Positions 46,938 to 55,278 of a DNA stretch of 64,000 bases are shown here, piece after piece (the stretch's first letter is position 1; the number at the start of each line of letters is the position of its first letter). The position numbers and the translations under genes were made by a program. Origin of the DNA: Acidimangrovimonas pyrenivorans (GTDB taxonomy: Bacteria > Pseudomonadota > Alphaproteobacteria > Rhodobacterales > Rhodobacteraceae); the NCBI RefSeq assembly GCF_042643245.1, contig NZ_JBHRSK010000014.1:62001-126000 (forward strand), read 5' to 3'. The notes under the pieces were generated by a model, which was not told the DNA's origin, made no database searches, and worked only from the letters and a program-made list of their open reading frames with translations.

Positions 46938-48223
46938 CCTGCCTGAAGCCGGAAAACGCGATGCCGGGCGCTGCGGGCGCCGGAGGCCTCGACTACAACG
47001 CCTATGACCGGATGGAGCCGCGCGCCCCGGGCAAGATCGAGGCGCCGTTCAGGAACGGCAAGCCGGTCAAGGATGCCAATATCGCGCCGCAGGGGCTTTA
47101 TCGCCCGGATTACCGGGTGATGACGCCGCATATGCGCTCGCCCGAGTATGTCCAGATGTCGACCGCCGCGGCGATCACGCTGGGCCTGGTCGAAGGCCAG
47201 ATGCACCGCTGCTCCTGCACCCGTTGCCTCAACCTGCTGCTGACCTACCCGGAAGGCTGTCGCGCCAACTGCGCCTATTGCGGCCTGGCCCGTCACCGCG
47301 AGGCCGAGCGCAACTATGCCGACCGCAACTTCATCCGCGTCGACTGGCCGGCGGTGTCGATGGACGAGATCGTCGACCGGGTGGCTGCGGATGTCGAGGG
47401 CTCGCCGTTCCACCGCATGTGCATCAGCATGATCACCCATCCGAACTCGGACGAGGACACGGTCACGGTGCTGAAGAAATGGGTGAACAAGATCGACCCG
47501 GACGCGATCCCGATCTCGATCCTGTCGAACCCGACGACGATGACCCGCGACGACGTCCAGACCTTGCGCGACCTGGGCTCGGACATCTTCACCGTGGCCC
47601 TCGACGCCGCCACGCCCGAGCTGTTCGACCGGACCCGGGGCAAGGGGGTGCAGTCGCCGCATACCTGGAAGAAATACTGGGAAATCATGCTCGAGGCCCG
47701 CGACATCTTCGGGCCGCAGAAATTCGGCGCCCATATCATCGTCGGCATGGGCGAGACCGAATACGAGGTGATGAAGGTGGTGCAGGACCTCGTCGATCTC
47801 GGCGGCCATAGCCACATGTTCTGCTTCTTCCCCGAGAAGGGCAGCCTGATGGACCACCTGCCGGCGACCCCGCGCGACCAGTGGCGCCGGGTCCAGCTGG
47901 CCCGCTACCTCGTCGATTATTGCGGCGTCAACATCAGCCAGATGAAATTCGACGAGGAGGGGCGGATCTCCGATTTCGGCCTGCCGGAATCCGAACTGGC
48001 GCCGATCATCGACGCCGGCATCGCCTTCCGGACCTCGGGCTGCCCGGGCAAGTTCGCCGACGACATCTCGGCCTGCGACCGGCCCTATGGCGACAGCCCG
48101 CCCTCGAACATCGCCTCCTACCCGTTCCCGCTGCAGGATGTCGACATCCGCAAGGTGCGCAGCCAGCTGAACATGCTGCGCGAGGGCGAGAGCTACGAGG
48201 ACGGCGAGGAATTCGATCTGTAA
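46934..48223 (+). CDS. lipS2: Radical SAM lipoyl synthase component LipS2
   Basis: 429-residue radical SAM enzyme. The SAM cluster motif is Cys109, Cys113 and Cys116 (GCRANCAYCGLA). A second Cys group just before it (HRCSCTRC, Cys93-95-98) is a candidate auxiliary-cluster site providing sulfur, as in other sulfur-inserting radical SAM enzymes. Later, MITHPNSDEDTVTVL and GAHIIVGMGETEYEVMK are typical barrel strands. It acts with LipS1 on octanoylated LbpA. ATGA overlap with lipT; the ligase follows after an 85-bp gap holding a dispersed element. Confidence 0.88.
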   Translation: MTCLKPENAMPGAAGAGGLDYNAYDRMEPRAPGKIEAPFRNGKPVKDANIAPQGLYRPDYRVMTPHMRSPEYVQMSTAAAITLGLVEGQMHRCSCTRCLNLLLTYPEGCRANCAYCGLARHREAERNYADRNFIRVDWPAVSMDEIVDRVAADVEGSPFHRMCISMITHPNSDEDTVTVLKKWVNKIDPDAIPISILSNPTTMTRDDVQTLRDLGSDIFTVALDAATPELFDRTRGKGVQSPHTWKKYWEIMLEARDIFGPQKFGAHIIVGMGETEYEVMKVVQDLVDLGGHSHMFCFFPEKGSLMDHLPATPRDQWRRVQLARYLVDYCGVNISQMKFDEEGRISDFGLPESELAPIIDAGIAFRTSGCPGKFADDISACDRPYGDSPPSNIASYPFPLQDVDIRKVRSQLNMLREGESYEDGEEFDL

Positions 48224-48229
48224 CGAAGA

Positions 48230-48284
48230 GGGGGGCGCTGCCCCCCGCCTTCGGCTCCCCCCGGAGTATTTCTGCAAAGAAGAA
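48230..48284 (+). repeat. Dispersed multi-hairpin intergenic element, copy B
   Basis: GGGGGCGCTGCCCCCC hairpin, GCC-TTC-GGC hairpin, CTCCCCCCGGAG, then GTATTTCTGCAAAGAAGAA, the same plan as 19864-19921 read on the minus strand. It lies in the gap between lipS2 and the following ligase gene. Confidence 0.75.
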
Positions 48285-48308
48285 ACGGGGATTTGATTGG
48301 AGACTAGG

Positions 48309-49397
48309 ATGACCAGACCCTTTCGCGTGATCGATACCGGCGTGCGGCCCTGCCGCGACCAGATGGCCTTCGACCAGGCCCTGATCGAGTGTCACAAGGC
48401 GGGCGAGATCCCCGACACGGTGCGCTTCCTCACCTTCCCGCCCTCGGTGCTGGTCGGCCGTCACCAGGCGATCAGCCAGGAGCTCAACCTGCCCGCCTGC
48501 CGCGAGGCCGGCGTCGGCATCGGAAGGCGGATCACCGGCGGCGGCGCGCTCTATCTCGACGAGGGGCAATTCGGCTGGGAGCTGATCTTCTCCAAGCAGA
48601 GCCTCGGGCTGACCAACCTGGGCGATGTCGCGCGCGAGATCTGCGAGGCGGCGGCGGCCGGGCTGTCGAAGCTGGGCGTGGCGGTGAAGTACCGGCCGCG
48701 CAACGATCTCGAGGTCGAGGGGCGCAAGATCTCGGGCACCGGCGGCTTCTTCGACGGCGATACGATCTTCTACCAGGGCACGACGCTGGTCGACATGGAC
48801 GGGGCCAGGATGGCCTCGCTGCTCAACATCCCCGTCGCCAAGCTGGCCAAGCGCGGCCAGACCAGCGGGGCGCAGCGCGTCGTCACCTTCACCGAGCTGT
48901 TCGACGGCACCCCGCCGCCGGTCGCCGAGATCAAGCAGGCGCTGCTGGACGGCTTTGCCGAGCGGCTGGGGATCGCCCCGCAATGGGGCGAGATCACCGA
49001 GCGCGAGGAAGAGGTGGCGCGCGAGATCTTCGACGAGGAGATCGGCCAGGACGAGTTCACCTATTCGATCGACAACCCGTCGCAGCCGGCGGACGTGCGC
49101 TCGGGCAGCTTCACCGGCCGGGGCGGGACCATCGCCGCCCATGTCCGGCTGGAAGGGCCGGCGCAGAACCGGATCCGCGAGATCGTGGTCACCGGCGATT
49201 TCTTCGTCACCCCGCCGAGCACGATCCTGAACCTGGAAGCGGCGCTGCGCGGGGTCATGGTCGACGAGATCGAGGCCGAGGTGGCGCGCTTCTTCGAGGA
49301 GGCGCAGGTCGGGCTCTTGACCGCGGCGCCGGCCGATTTCGCCCAGGCGATCCGCAACGCCATCGAGGGCGCCGAGGTCGTCGAGCCGGTGGGCTGA
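48309..49397 (+). CDS. Lipoate-protein ligase, sHdr-associated copy 2
   Basis: 362-residue LplA-family ligase with catalytic and C-terminal accessory domains in one chain. Motifs are GRRITGGGALYLDEGQ, KYRPRNDLEVEGRKISGTGG (active-site Lys region) and FYQGTTLVDMD. The start at ATG 48309 (MTRPFRVIDTG) has TGGAG seven bases upstream; an ATG four codons earlier is the alternative. As the last gene of lipS1-lipT-lipS2, it probably loads octanoate or lipoate onto LbpA before sulfur insertion. It is followed by a terminator. Confidence 0.88.
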   Translation: MTRPFRVIDTGVRPCRDQMAFDQALIECHKAGEIPDTVRFLTFPPSVLVGRHQAISQELNLPACREAGVGIGRRITGGGALYLDEGQFGWELIFSKQSLGLTNLGDVAREICEAAAAGLSKLGVAVKYRPRNDLEVEGRKISGTGGFFDGDTIFYQGTTLVDMDGARMASLLNIPVAKLAKRGQTSGAQRVVTFTELFDGTPPPVAEIKQALLDGFAERLGIAPQWGEITEREEEVAREIFDEEIGQDEFTYSIDNPSQPADVRSGSFTGRGGTIAAHVRLEGPAQNRIREIVVTGDFFVTPPSTILNLEAALRGVMVDEIEAEVARFFEEAQVGLLTAAPADFAQAIRNAIEGAEVVEPVG

Positions 49398-49436
49398 GGG
49401 CCCCCGTTCCCGCGCGCGCGGGCCGCCCTCCTCTTC
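49396..49436 (+). terminator. Terminator-like hairpin of the lipoate-assembly operon
   Basis: Stem GAGGGC (49396-49401) with GCCCTC (49425-49430), enclosing further GC pairing, followed by CTCTTCC. It begins at the ligase stop codon. Confidence 0.5.
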
Positions 49437-49494
49437 CCGGTTGCGGTCCCGCGCCCGGATTTCGGCTTGGCTTCAGATCGGGGCTCGACAGGAT

Positions 49495-49521
49495 CAATCG
49501 TTTGATTTAATCATTCGATTG
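49495..49521 (+). promoter_or_regulatory. Palindromic operator of the TetR-family regulator
   Basis: 27-bp AT-rich inverted repeat: CAATCG (49495-49500) and CGATTG (49516-49521) outer arms, GAT/ATC inner arms, centre TTA. It lies 12 bp before the regulator ATG, the expected place for autoregulation. Confidence 0.7.
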
Positions 49522-49533
49522 AAAGGATGTGCC

Positions 49534-50226
49534 ATGGCCGCGCCCACCGATGAGCCCGCCGGCGAGTCCACCGACGAGTCCGGGGACGAACCCGCCGTCG
49601 AGAGCACCCGCGACGCGCTGATCGCGGCGGGGCTGCATTGCTTCGGCCACAAGGGCTTTGCCGCCGCCTCGACGCGCGAGATCGCGGCCCGGGCGGGGGC
49701 GAATGTCGCCGCCATCGCCTATCACTTCGGTGGCAAGGAGGGGCTGCGTGCGGCCTGCGCCGAGACCGTCGCAGCGCGCATGGGCGGCATCCTCGACCCG
49801 CTCGACCCGCCGGGGGCGGACACGCCCGCCGCCGCCCGTGCCGTGCTCGATCAGGCGATCCGCGCCGTCACCCTGTTCCTCGCCTCGGCCCCCGGCGTCG
49901 CCGATATCGCCGCCTTCCTGCTGCGCGAGATCACCGATCCGGGCCCGGCCTTCGATCGCATCTATGCCGAGACCATCGGCCCGCGCCATGCCGCGCTGTG
50001 CCGGCTCTGGGGGCTGGCCGCCGGCACCGATCCCGAGGCCGAGGCCACCCGCCTCGCCGTTTTCGCGATGATGGGCCAGGTGCTCTATTTCCGCATCGGC
50101 CGGCCGGTGATCCTGCGCCGGATGGACTGGGAAGACATCACCCCCGACCGCGCCGCCGCCATCGCCGACCTGCTTGCCGCCAATCTCCACGCCGCTCTGG
50201 ACGCCACCGAAAGGACCGCGCCATGA
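49534..50226 (+). CDS. TetR/AcrR-family regulator (CecR/YbiH-like)
   Basis: 230-residue repressor. The helix-turn-helix is in residues ~30-70: RDALIAAGLHCFGHKGFAAA and STREIAARAGANVAAIAYHF. An unusual acidic leader (EPAGESTDESGDEPAVEST) precedes it. The ligand domain resembles the CecR/YbiH (DUF1956) type, which controls the HlyD-like/ABC exporter ybhGFSR in enterobacteria; the genes downstream here are the equivalent exporter, and the stop overlaps the next gene by ATGA. It probably binds the palindrome just upstream of its own start. Confidence 0.85.
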   Translation: MAAPTDEPAGESTDESGDEPAVESTRDALIAAGLHCFGHKGFAAASTREIAARAGANVAAIAYHFGGKEGLRAACAETVAARMGGILDPLDPPGADTPAAARAVLDQAIRAVTLFLASAPGVADIAAFLLREITDPGPAFDRIYAETIGPRHAALCRLWGLAAGTDPEAEATRLAVFAMMGQVLYFRIGRPVILRRMDWEDITPDRAAAIADLLAANLHAALDATERTAP

Positions 50227-51179
50227 CCGCCTTCGTCTGCTCCATCCCGCTGATCAGCATGCTGTTCCCGTCCTGCATCGCGCCGGCGCCGCTGGCCACG
50301 GGCTATGTCGAGGGCGATTACGTCCTCGTCGCCCCGGTCGCCGTGGCCCAGGTCGACGCGTTGAAGGTCCGGCGTGGCGACCATGTCGAGGCGGGCGCGG
50401 TGCTGGCGGTGACCGAGCATCGCGACGCCGAGATCGCGCTGGCCAAGGCGAAGGCGGCGCTGGCCCAGGCGGAAAGCCAGCTCGACAACCTGCGCGAGGG
50501 GCGGCGGCCGGAGGAGATCGCGGTGATCGAGGCGACGCTGGCCTCGAGCCAGGCCCAGGCGGCCGAGGTCGCCAAGGAGGTCACCCGGCTGAGAAGCCTC
50601 AACGACCGCGGCGTGACCTCGCAGGCCCAGCTCGACGACGCCACCACGCGGCTCGACGTCGCCCGGGCGCAGGTGGCGCAGGCGCGGGCCAACCTCGCCG
50701 TCGCCAAGCTGCCGGCGCGGCCGAAGGAGATCGAGGCCGCCGAGGCCGCCGTCGCCCAGGCCCGCGCCGGCCGCGCCGCCGCCGCCTGGCAACTGTCGCA
50801 GCGCACGCTGACGGCGCCTTCGGCCGGCACCGTCTACGACATCGTCCGCACCGTGGGCGAGATCGCCGGGCCGCAGGCGCCGGTGCTGTCCTTCCTGCCC
50901 GACGGGGCGGTGAAGCTGCGGCTCTACTTCCCGGAAACGGCGGTGTCGCAGATCAAGCCGGGCACCAAGCTGACGGTCCATTGCGACGGCTGCGGCGCCG
51001 GCCAGACGGCGACAATCACCTATGTCTCGGACTCGCCCGAATTCACCCCGCCGGTGATCTACTCGCTCGAGAACCGGCAGAAGCTGGTCTACCTGGTCGA
51101 GGCCCGGCCGGATGCCGACGCGTCGCGGCTCAAGCCCGGCCAGATCGTCGATGTCGCCCTGCCGGGGGGCGGCAAATGA
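50223..51179 (+). CDS. HlyD/YbhG-like membrane fusion protein
   Basis: 318-residue periplasmic adaptor. A short hydrophobic N-terminus (FVCSIPLISMLFPSCIAPAP) carries a Cys that could be lipidated. The biotinyl-lipoyl-like barrel (VAQVDALKVRRGDHVEAGAVL) is split around a long alpha-helical hairpin (residues ~70-190, Ala/Glu-rich), followed by the beta-barrel (LRLYFPETAVSQIKPGTKLTVH). It joins the ABC exporter encoded next to an outer-membrane channel. Overlaps with both neighbours show co-translation. Confidence 0.85.
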   Translation: MTAFVCSIPLISMLFPSCIAPAPLATGYVEGDYVLVAPVAVAQVDALKVRRGDHVEAGAVLAVTEHRDAEIALAKAKAALAQAESQLDNLREGRRPEEIAVIEATLASSQAQAAEVAKEVTRLRSLNDRGVTSQAQLDDATTRLDVARAQVAQARANLAVAKLPARPKEIEAAEAAVAQARAGRAAAAWQLSQRTLTAPSAGTVYDIVRTVGEIAGPQAPVLSFLPDGAVKLRLYFPETAVSQIKPGTKLTVHCDGCGAGQTATITYVSDSPEFTPPVIYSLENRQKLVYLVEARPDADASRLKPGQIVDVALPGGGK

Positions 51180-52132
51180 AGGTGCCCGCGCCCTCTGCCG
51201 ACGCGGCCCCGGCGATCGACGTGCGCGGCCTGGTCAAGCGCTACGGCCGCAACACCGTGGTCGACAATGTCTCGATGCGGGTGCGCAAGGGCGAGATCTC
51301 GGGCTTTCTCGGCCCCAACGGTTCGGGCAAGACGACGACGATCCGGGTGATGTGCGGGCTGCTGACGCCGAATGCGGGCTCGGGCCAGGTGCTGGGCCAC
51401 GACCTGCTGACCGACGCCCGCGCGATCCGCAACGAAGTGGGCTACATGACCCAGCGGTTCTCGTTCTACGAGGACCTGTCGATTGCCGAGAACCTCGCTT
51501 TCGTCGCCGGGCTCTACCACCTCAAGCCGGTCAGCAAATACGTCAACGACACGCTCGAAGACCTGGGCCTGTCGAGCCGCCGCCACCAGCTGGCCGGCAG
51601 CCTGTCGGGCGGCTGGAAGCAACGGCTGGCGCTGGCCGCCTGCACCATGCACCAGCCCAGGCTCCTGCTGCTGGACGAGCCGACCGCCGGCGTCGACCCC
51701 AAGGCGCGACGCGAGTTCTGGGACGAGATCCACCGCCTTGCCGCCACCGGCATCACCGTGCTGGTCTCGACCCATTACATGGACGAGGCCGAACGCTGCC
51801 ACCGCATCAACTACATCGCCTATGGCAAGCTGGTGGCCTCGGGCTCGGTCGCGGACGTGATCAAGGATGCCGGGCTGACCACCTATGTCGTCGAGGGCGT
51901 CGACAGCACCCGGATGATGGAACTGGACGACCGGCTGAAATCGGCGCCCGGCGTCGATCAGGTGGCGCCCTTCGGCACCCAGCTCCACGTCGTCGGCCAG
52001 GATGCCGAGGCGCTGAAGGCCTCGGTGACGCGGATTGCCGAGGCGGCGGGAGCCCGCGCCACGCCGGCCCAGACCAGCCTCGAGGACGCCTTCATCCATT
52101 TCATGGGCGATGTGAAGGACAACATGGAATGA
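51176..52132 (+). CDS. ABC exporter ATP-binding protein (YbhF-like, single domain)
   Basis: 318-residue ATPase of the ABC-2/DrrA type. Walker A GPNGSGKTTT, Q-loop MTQRFSFYEDLS, signature LSGGWKQRLALA, Walker B LLLLDEPTAGVDP and H-loop STHYMDEAERC. The C-terminal domain (VEGVDSTRMMELDDRL...) is typical of drug or polymer exporters. YbhF in E. coli has two such domains; this has one. ATG 51176 overlaps the adaptor gene, and its own stop overlaps the permease. Confidence 0.87.
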   Translation: MKVPAPSADAAPAIDVRGLVKRYGRNTVVDNVSMRVRKGEISGFLGPNGSGKTTTIRVMCGLLTPNAGSGQVLGHDLLTDARAIRNEVGYMTQRFSFYEDLSIAENLAFVAGLYHLKPVSKYVNDTLEDLGLSSRRHQLAGSLSGGWKQRLALAACTMHQPRLLLLDEPTAGVDPKARREFWDEIHRLAATGITVLVSTHYMDEAERCHRINYIAYGKLVASGSVADVIKDAGLTTYVVEGVDSTRMMELDDRLKSAPGVDQVAPFGTQLHVVGQDAEALKASVTRIAEAAGARATPAQTSLEDAFIHFMGDVKDNME

Positions 52133-53265
52133 CCGGGTATTTCTCGTTCCGCCGCCTGTGGGCGATGCTGGTCAAGGAAGTCATCCAGATGCGGCGCGAC
52201 CGGGTGACCTTCGCCATGCTGCTGTTCATCCCGCTGATGCTGCTGGTGCTGTTCGGCTATGCGATCAACAACGATCCCAAGCACCTGCCCGCCGCGCTCG
52301 TCGCCCCGACCCAGGACCGCTATACCCGCGCCATCGTCTCGGCGCTCGAGCTGACCGGCTACTACAAGTTCGATTACCCCTATGTCTCCGCCGCCGAGGC
52401 CGAGACGCTGATCTCGCGCGGCGACGTTTCCTTTGTGGTTACAATCCCCTCCGATTTCGGCCGCCGGGTCGAACGCGGCGACAATCCGCAGATCCTGATC
52501 GAGGCCGACGCCACCGATCCGGCAGTGGCCTCGGGCGCGGTCTCGACCCTGGGCACCGTCGCCTCGAAGGCGCTGCTGCGCGAGCAGGGGGCCGAGGCGC
52601 AGGCGGCCGACGGCCTGCGCTCGCAGCTGCAGGTGGTGGTCCACAAGCGTTACAATCCCGAGGGCATCACCCAATACAACATCGTGCCCGGCCTGCTGGG
52701 CGTGATCCTGCAGATGACGATGGTGATGATGACCTCGATGGCGCTGACGCGCGAGACCGAGCGGGGGACGATGGAGAACCTGCTCGCCCTGCCGGTGACG
52801 CCGCTCGAGATCATGCTGGGCAAGGTGCTGCCGTTCTTCTTCGTCGGCGCGGTGCAGATGGTGGTGATCCTGTTCGCCGCCAAGGTGCTGTTCGACGTGC
52901 CCTTCGTCGGCGGGCTGGGGCTGCTGTTGCTGGGGGTGCTGATCTTCGTGCTGGCGCTGGTGCTGCTGGGCTACACGATCTCGACGCTGGCCCGGACCCA
53001 GATGCAGGCGATGCAGCTGACTTTCTTCTTCTTCCTGCCCTCGATCCTGCTGTCGGGCTTCATGTTCCCGTTCCGCGGCATGCCGGGCTGGGCGCAGGAT
53101 CTGGGCGAGGCGCTGCCGCTGACCCATTTCCTGCGGCTGGTGCGGGCGGTGATGCTGAAAGGGGCGGATTTCTACGTCGTCCAGTCGCAGATCGCCGCGC
53201 TGGTCGCCTTCGTGCTGGTCTTCGCCCTGCTGGCGCTCAGCCGCTTCCGCCGGACGCTGGACTGA
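52129..53265 (+). CDS. ABC-2 type exporter permease (YbhS/YbhR-like)
   Basis: 378-residue membrane protein with one N-terminal helix (VTFAMLLFIPLMLLVLFGYA), a large periplasmic loop, and five helices in the C-terminal half ending in IAALVAFVLVFALLALSRF. The sequence TSMALTRETERGTMENLLALP is the usual ABC-2 cytoplasmic coupling helix. The E. coli system has two permeases; only one is found here, so the pore is likely a homodimer. It is the last gene of the TetR-controlled exporter operon. Confidence 0.87.
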   Translation: MTGYFSFRRLWAMLVKEVIQMRRDRVTFAMLLFIPLMLLVLFGYAINNDPKHLPAALVAPTQDRYTRAIVSALELTGYYKFDYPYVSAAEAETLISRGDVSFVVTIPSDFGRRVERGDNPQILIEADATDPAVASGAVSTLGTVASKALLREQGAEAQAADGLRSQLQVVVHKRYNPEGITQYNIVPGLLGVILQMTMVMMTSMALTRETERGTMENLLALPVTPLEIMLGKVLPFFFVGAVQMVVILFAAKVLFDVPFVGGLGLLLLGVLIFVLALVLLGYTISTLARTQMQAMQLTFFFFLPSILLSGFMFPFRGMPGWAQDLGEALPLTHFLRLVRAVMLKGADFYVVQSQIAALVAFVLVFALLALSRFRRTLD

Positions 53266-53289
53266 GCCGGGCCCTACATCGTGCACTGC

Positions 53290-53328
53290 TCCGCCCGGTG
53301 CGCGCGGGAACCGCGCAGGGCGAGCGCC
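53290..53328. repeat. Structured intergenic element (copy 2, half length)
   Basis: 39 bp matching 36666-36704 except for two bases, which change T-A to G-C inside the GCGCGx-GAA-xCGCGC hairpin. The second arm of the larger hairpin is missing. It sits directly after the stop of the LuxR-type gene. Confidence 0.7.
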
Positions 53329-53329
53329 G

Positions 53330-53923
53330 TTATGACGTCGACAATCCCCCCAGCGCCGAGAGCAGCGCGGCGACGTTGCTGGCGTTGTACTTGCGCAGGA
53401 GGCTGGCCCGGTGCAGCTCGACCGTGCGGTGCGAGATCTCCAGCTTGCGGGCGATCTCCTTCGAGGTGTCGCCCTCGCCCAGCATCATCACCACCTGGCG
53501 CTCGCGCGGGGTGAGCTCCTGGCAGGGGCGGATCTCGGACAGGTCGGCAAAGCTCCAGACCGCGCGCTGCAGCGGCGCGTCGGGGGTGAAGGTGCGGCCG
53601 CGCACCCGGCACCAGAACGGCTGGCCGTCCTTGCGCGCCATGATCCGCTCGTCCCAGTAGCGGTTCTTCTCGCGCAGGTCCTTGACGCCCTTGTCGCGGA
53701 TCTGGACGAATTCCAGCTCGGACGGGTAGAGGATCGCGAAGGATTGATCGCGCAGCTCGTCGATCTCGTAGCCGAACATGGCGGCGAAGGCGCGGTTGCA
53801 GTCGCGGATCACCCGGTTTTCGGTGAACACCAGGCCGATCGGCGCTTCCATGAAACCAAGGGCCGCGAACTCGCCCGTGGCATAGGCCTCGGCGATAGGT
53901 ATTTCCACGATCTTGTCCGACAT
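53330..53923 (-). CDS. PAS domain LuxR-type transcriptional regulator
   Basis: 197-residue regulator. Residues ~20-125 form a PAS sensor (MEAPIGLVFTENRVIRDCNRAF, FGYEIDELRDQSFAILYPS, RKDGQPFWCRVRG). Residues ~130-190 form a LuxR/GerE helix-turn-helix (LTPRERQVVMMLGEGDTSKEI, then ARKLEISHRTVELHRASLLR). The start at ATG 53923 (MSDKIVEIPIAEAY) is preferred over an upstream ATG giving an Arg-rich leader. It is divergent from a HAAT importer operon with 92 bp between starts, so it likely controls that operon in response to a small ligand. Confidence 0.87.
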   Translation of the reverse strand: MSDKIVEIPIAEAYATGEFAALGFMEAPIGLVFTENRVIRDCNRAFAAMFGYEIDELRDQSFAILYPSELEFVQIRDKGVKDLREKNRYWDERIMARKDGQPFWCRVRGRTFTPDAPLQRAVWSFADLSEIRPCQELTPRERQVVMMLGEGDTSKEIARKLEISHRTVELHRASLLRKYNASNVAALLSALGGLSTS

Positions 53924-54015
53924 GCGCTTCCGTGTGAGCCTTTTTGCGCGAAAGTTAGTCGATCGTCGGGGAGGGCACAATTGCCTTGCGGCGGTCGCCG
54001 AAGGGAGGACATCCG

Positions 54016-55215
54016 ATGAAACTTGCAGCTCGCCTGATTGGCGGCGCGCTGGCCGCTGCCGTCATGGCCGCGCCGGCCTTCGCTGCCGATCCGATCAAGA
54101 TCGCCCTGGTGCACGGCACCTCGGGCGCCAGTTTCGACGTCTACTCGAAGCAGTCCGAGACCGGCTTCGAGATGGGGCTCGAATATGCCACCAAGGGCAC
54201 GATGGAGGTCAATGGCCACAAGATCGAACTGATCCACAAGGACACCCAGTTCAAGCCCGACGTCGCCCGCGCCGTGCTGGCCGAGGCCTATGGCGACGAC
54301 GACGCGCTGATCGCGGTCGGCGGCACCTCGTCCGGGGTGACCAAGGGCATGTTGCCCATCGCCAAGGAATACAAGCGCATCCTGCTGGTCGAGCCGGCGG
54401 TGGCGGATTCGCTGACCGGGCCGGACAGCAACCGCTACGTCTTCAAGACCTCGCGCAACTCGTCGATGGACATGCAGGCCCAGGCGCTGGCGCTGAAGCC
54501 GGGCAAGGACCTGCACGTCGCGACCCTGGCGCAGGATTACGCCTTCGGCCGTGACGGCATCAAGGCGTTCAAGGCGGCGCTCAAGGGCACCGGCGCGACC
54601 GTGGTCGACGAGGAATACGCGCCGATCAAGACCACCGACTTCACCGCCGCGGCCGAGCGCATGTTCAACGCGCTCAAGGACAAGCCGGGCCGCAAGGTGA
54701 TCCTGATCTACTGGGCCGGCGGCGGCGACCCGCTGGGCAAGATCGCGGCGATGGACCCGGGCCGCTACGGCATCAAGCTGTCGACCGGCGGCAACATCCT
54801 GCCGGCGCTGGCCGCCTACAAGGCGGTGCCGGGGATGGAGGGCGCGACCTACTACTACTACGAGGACGCCAAGAACCCGATCAACGACTGGCTGGTGAAA
54901 GAGCACGAGAAGCGTTTCGGCACCCCGCCGGACTTCTTCACCGCCGGCGGCATGGCGGCGGCGCTGGCCGTGGTCAAGGCGATCGAGACCGCCAAGACGC
55001 TCGACACCGAGGGCCTGATAAAGGCGATGGAAGGCATGAGCTGGGAGACGCCGAAGGGCAAGATGACGTTCCGCAAGGAAGATCACCAGGCGCTGCAGAG
55101 CATGTATGCCTTCAAGATCAAGGTCGACCCGAACGTCAAATGGGCGATCCCGGAACTGACCCGGGTGATCACGCCGGACGAGATGAACATCCCCATCGGC
55201 CGGCACGACCAATAA
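54016..55215 (+). CDS. HAAT-family ABC transporter substrate-binding protein (Sec-exported)
   Basis: 399-residue periplasmic binding protein. The Sec signal peptide is MKLAARLIGGALAAAVMAAP with cleavage after AFA. The fold begins IKIALVHGTSGASFDVYSKQ and has the GGTSSGVTKGML ligand-loop. ATG 54016 is preceded by GGGAGG. It is more closely tied to HAAT proteins for aromatic or amide-type compounds than to leucine-binding proteins in its FTAGGMAAALAVVKAIE region, but the ligand cannot be read directly. Confidence 0.86.
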   Translation: MKLAARLIGGALAAAVMAAPAFAADPIKIALVHGTSGASFDVYSKQSETGFEMGLEYATKGTMEVNGHKIELIHKDTQFKPDVARAVLAEAYGDDDALIAVGGTSSGVTKGMLPIAKEYKRILLVEPAVADSLTGPDSNRYVFKTSRNSSMDMQAQALALKPGKDLHVATLAQDYAFGRDGIKAFKAALKGTGATVVDEEYAPIKTTDFTAAAERMFNALKDKPGRKVILIYWAGGGDPLGKIAAMDPGRYGIKLSTGGNILPALAAYKAVPGMEGATYYYYEDAKNPINDWLVKEHEKRFGTPPDFFTAGGMAAALAVVKAIETAKTLDTEGLIKAMEGMSWETPKGKMTFRKEDHQALQSMYAFKIKVDPNVKWAIPELTRVITPDEMNIPIGRHDQ

Positions 55216-55233
55216 CGCCGAGAAACCTCCGAC

Positions 55234-55261
55234 GGGCCGCCCCGCAGCCTCGGGGCGGCCC
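55234..55261 (+). promoter_or_regulatory. Intercistronic stem-loop after second binding-protein gene
   Basis: Perfect 11-bp stem GGGCCGCCCCG/CGGGGCGGCCC with a 6-base loop, 18 bp after the stop. It has the same position as the hairpin at 4621-4649 in the first importer and probably raises binding-protein expression relative to the pore genes. Confidence 0.6.
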
Positions 55262-55278
55262 CGACATGCCCGCAGACA

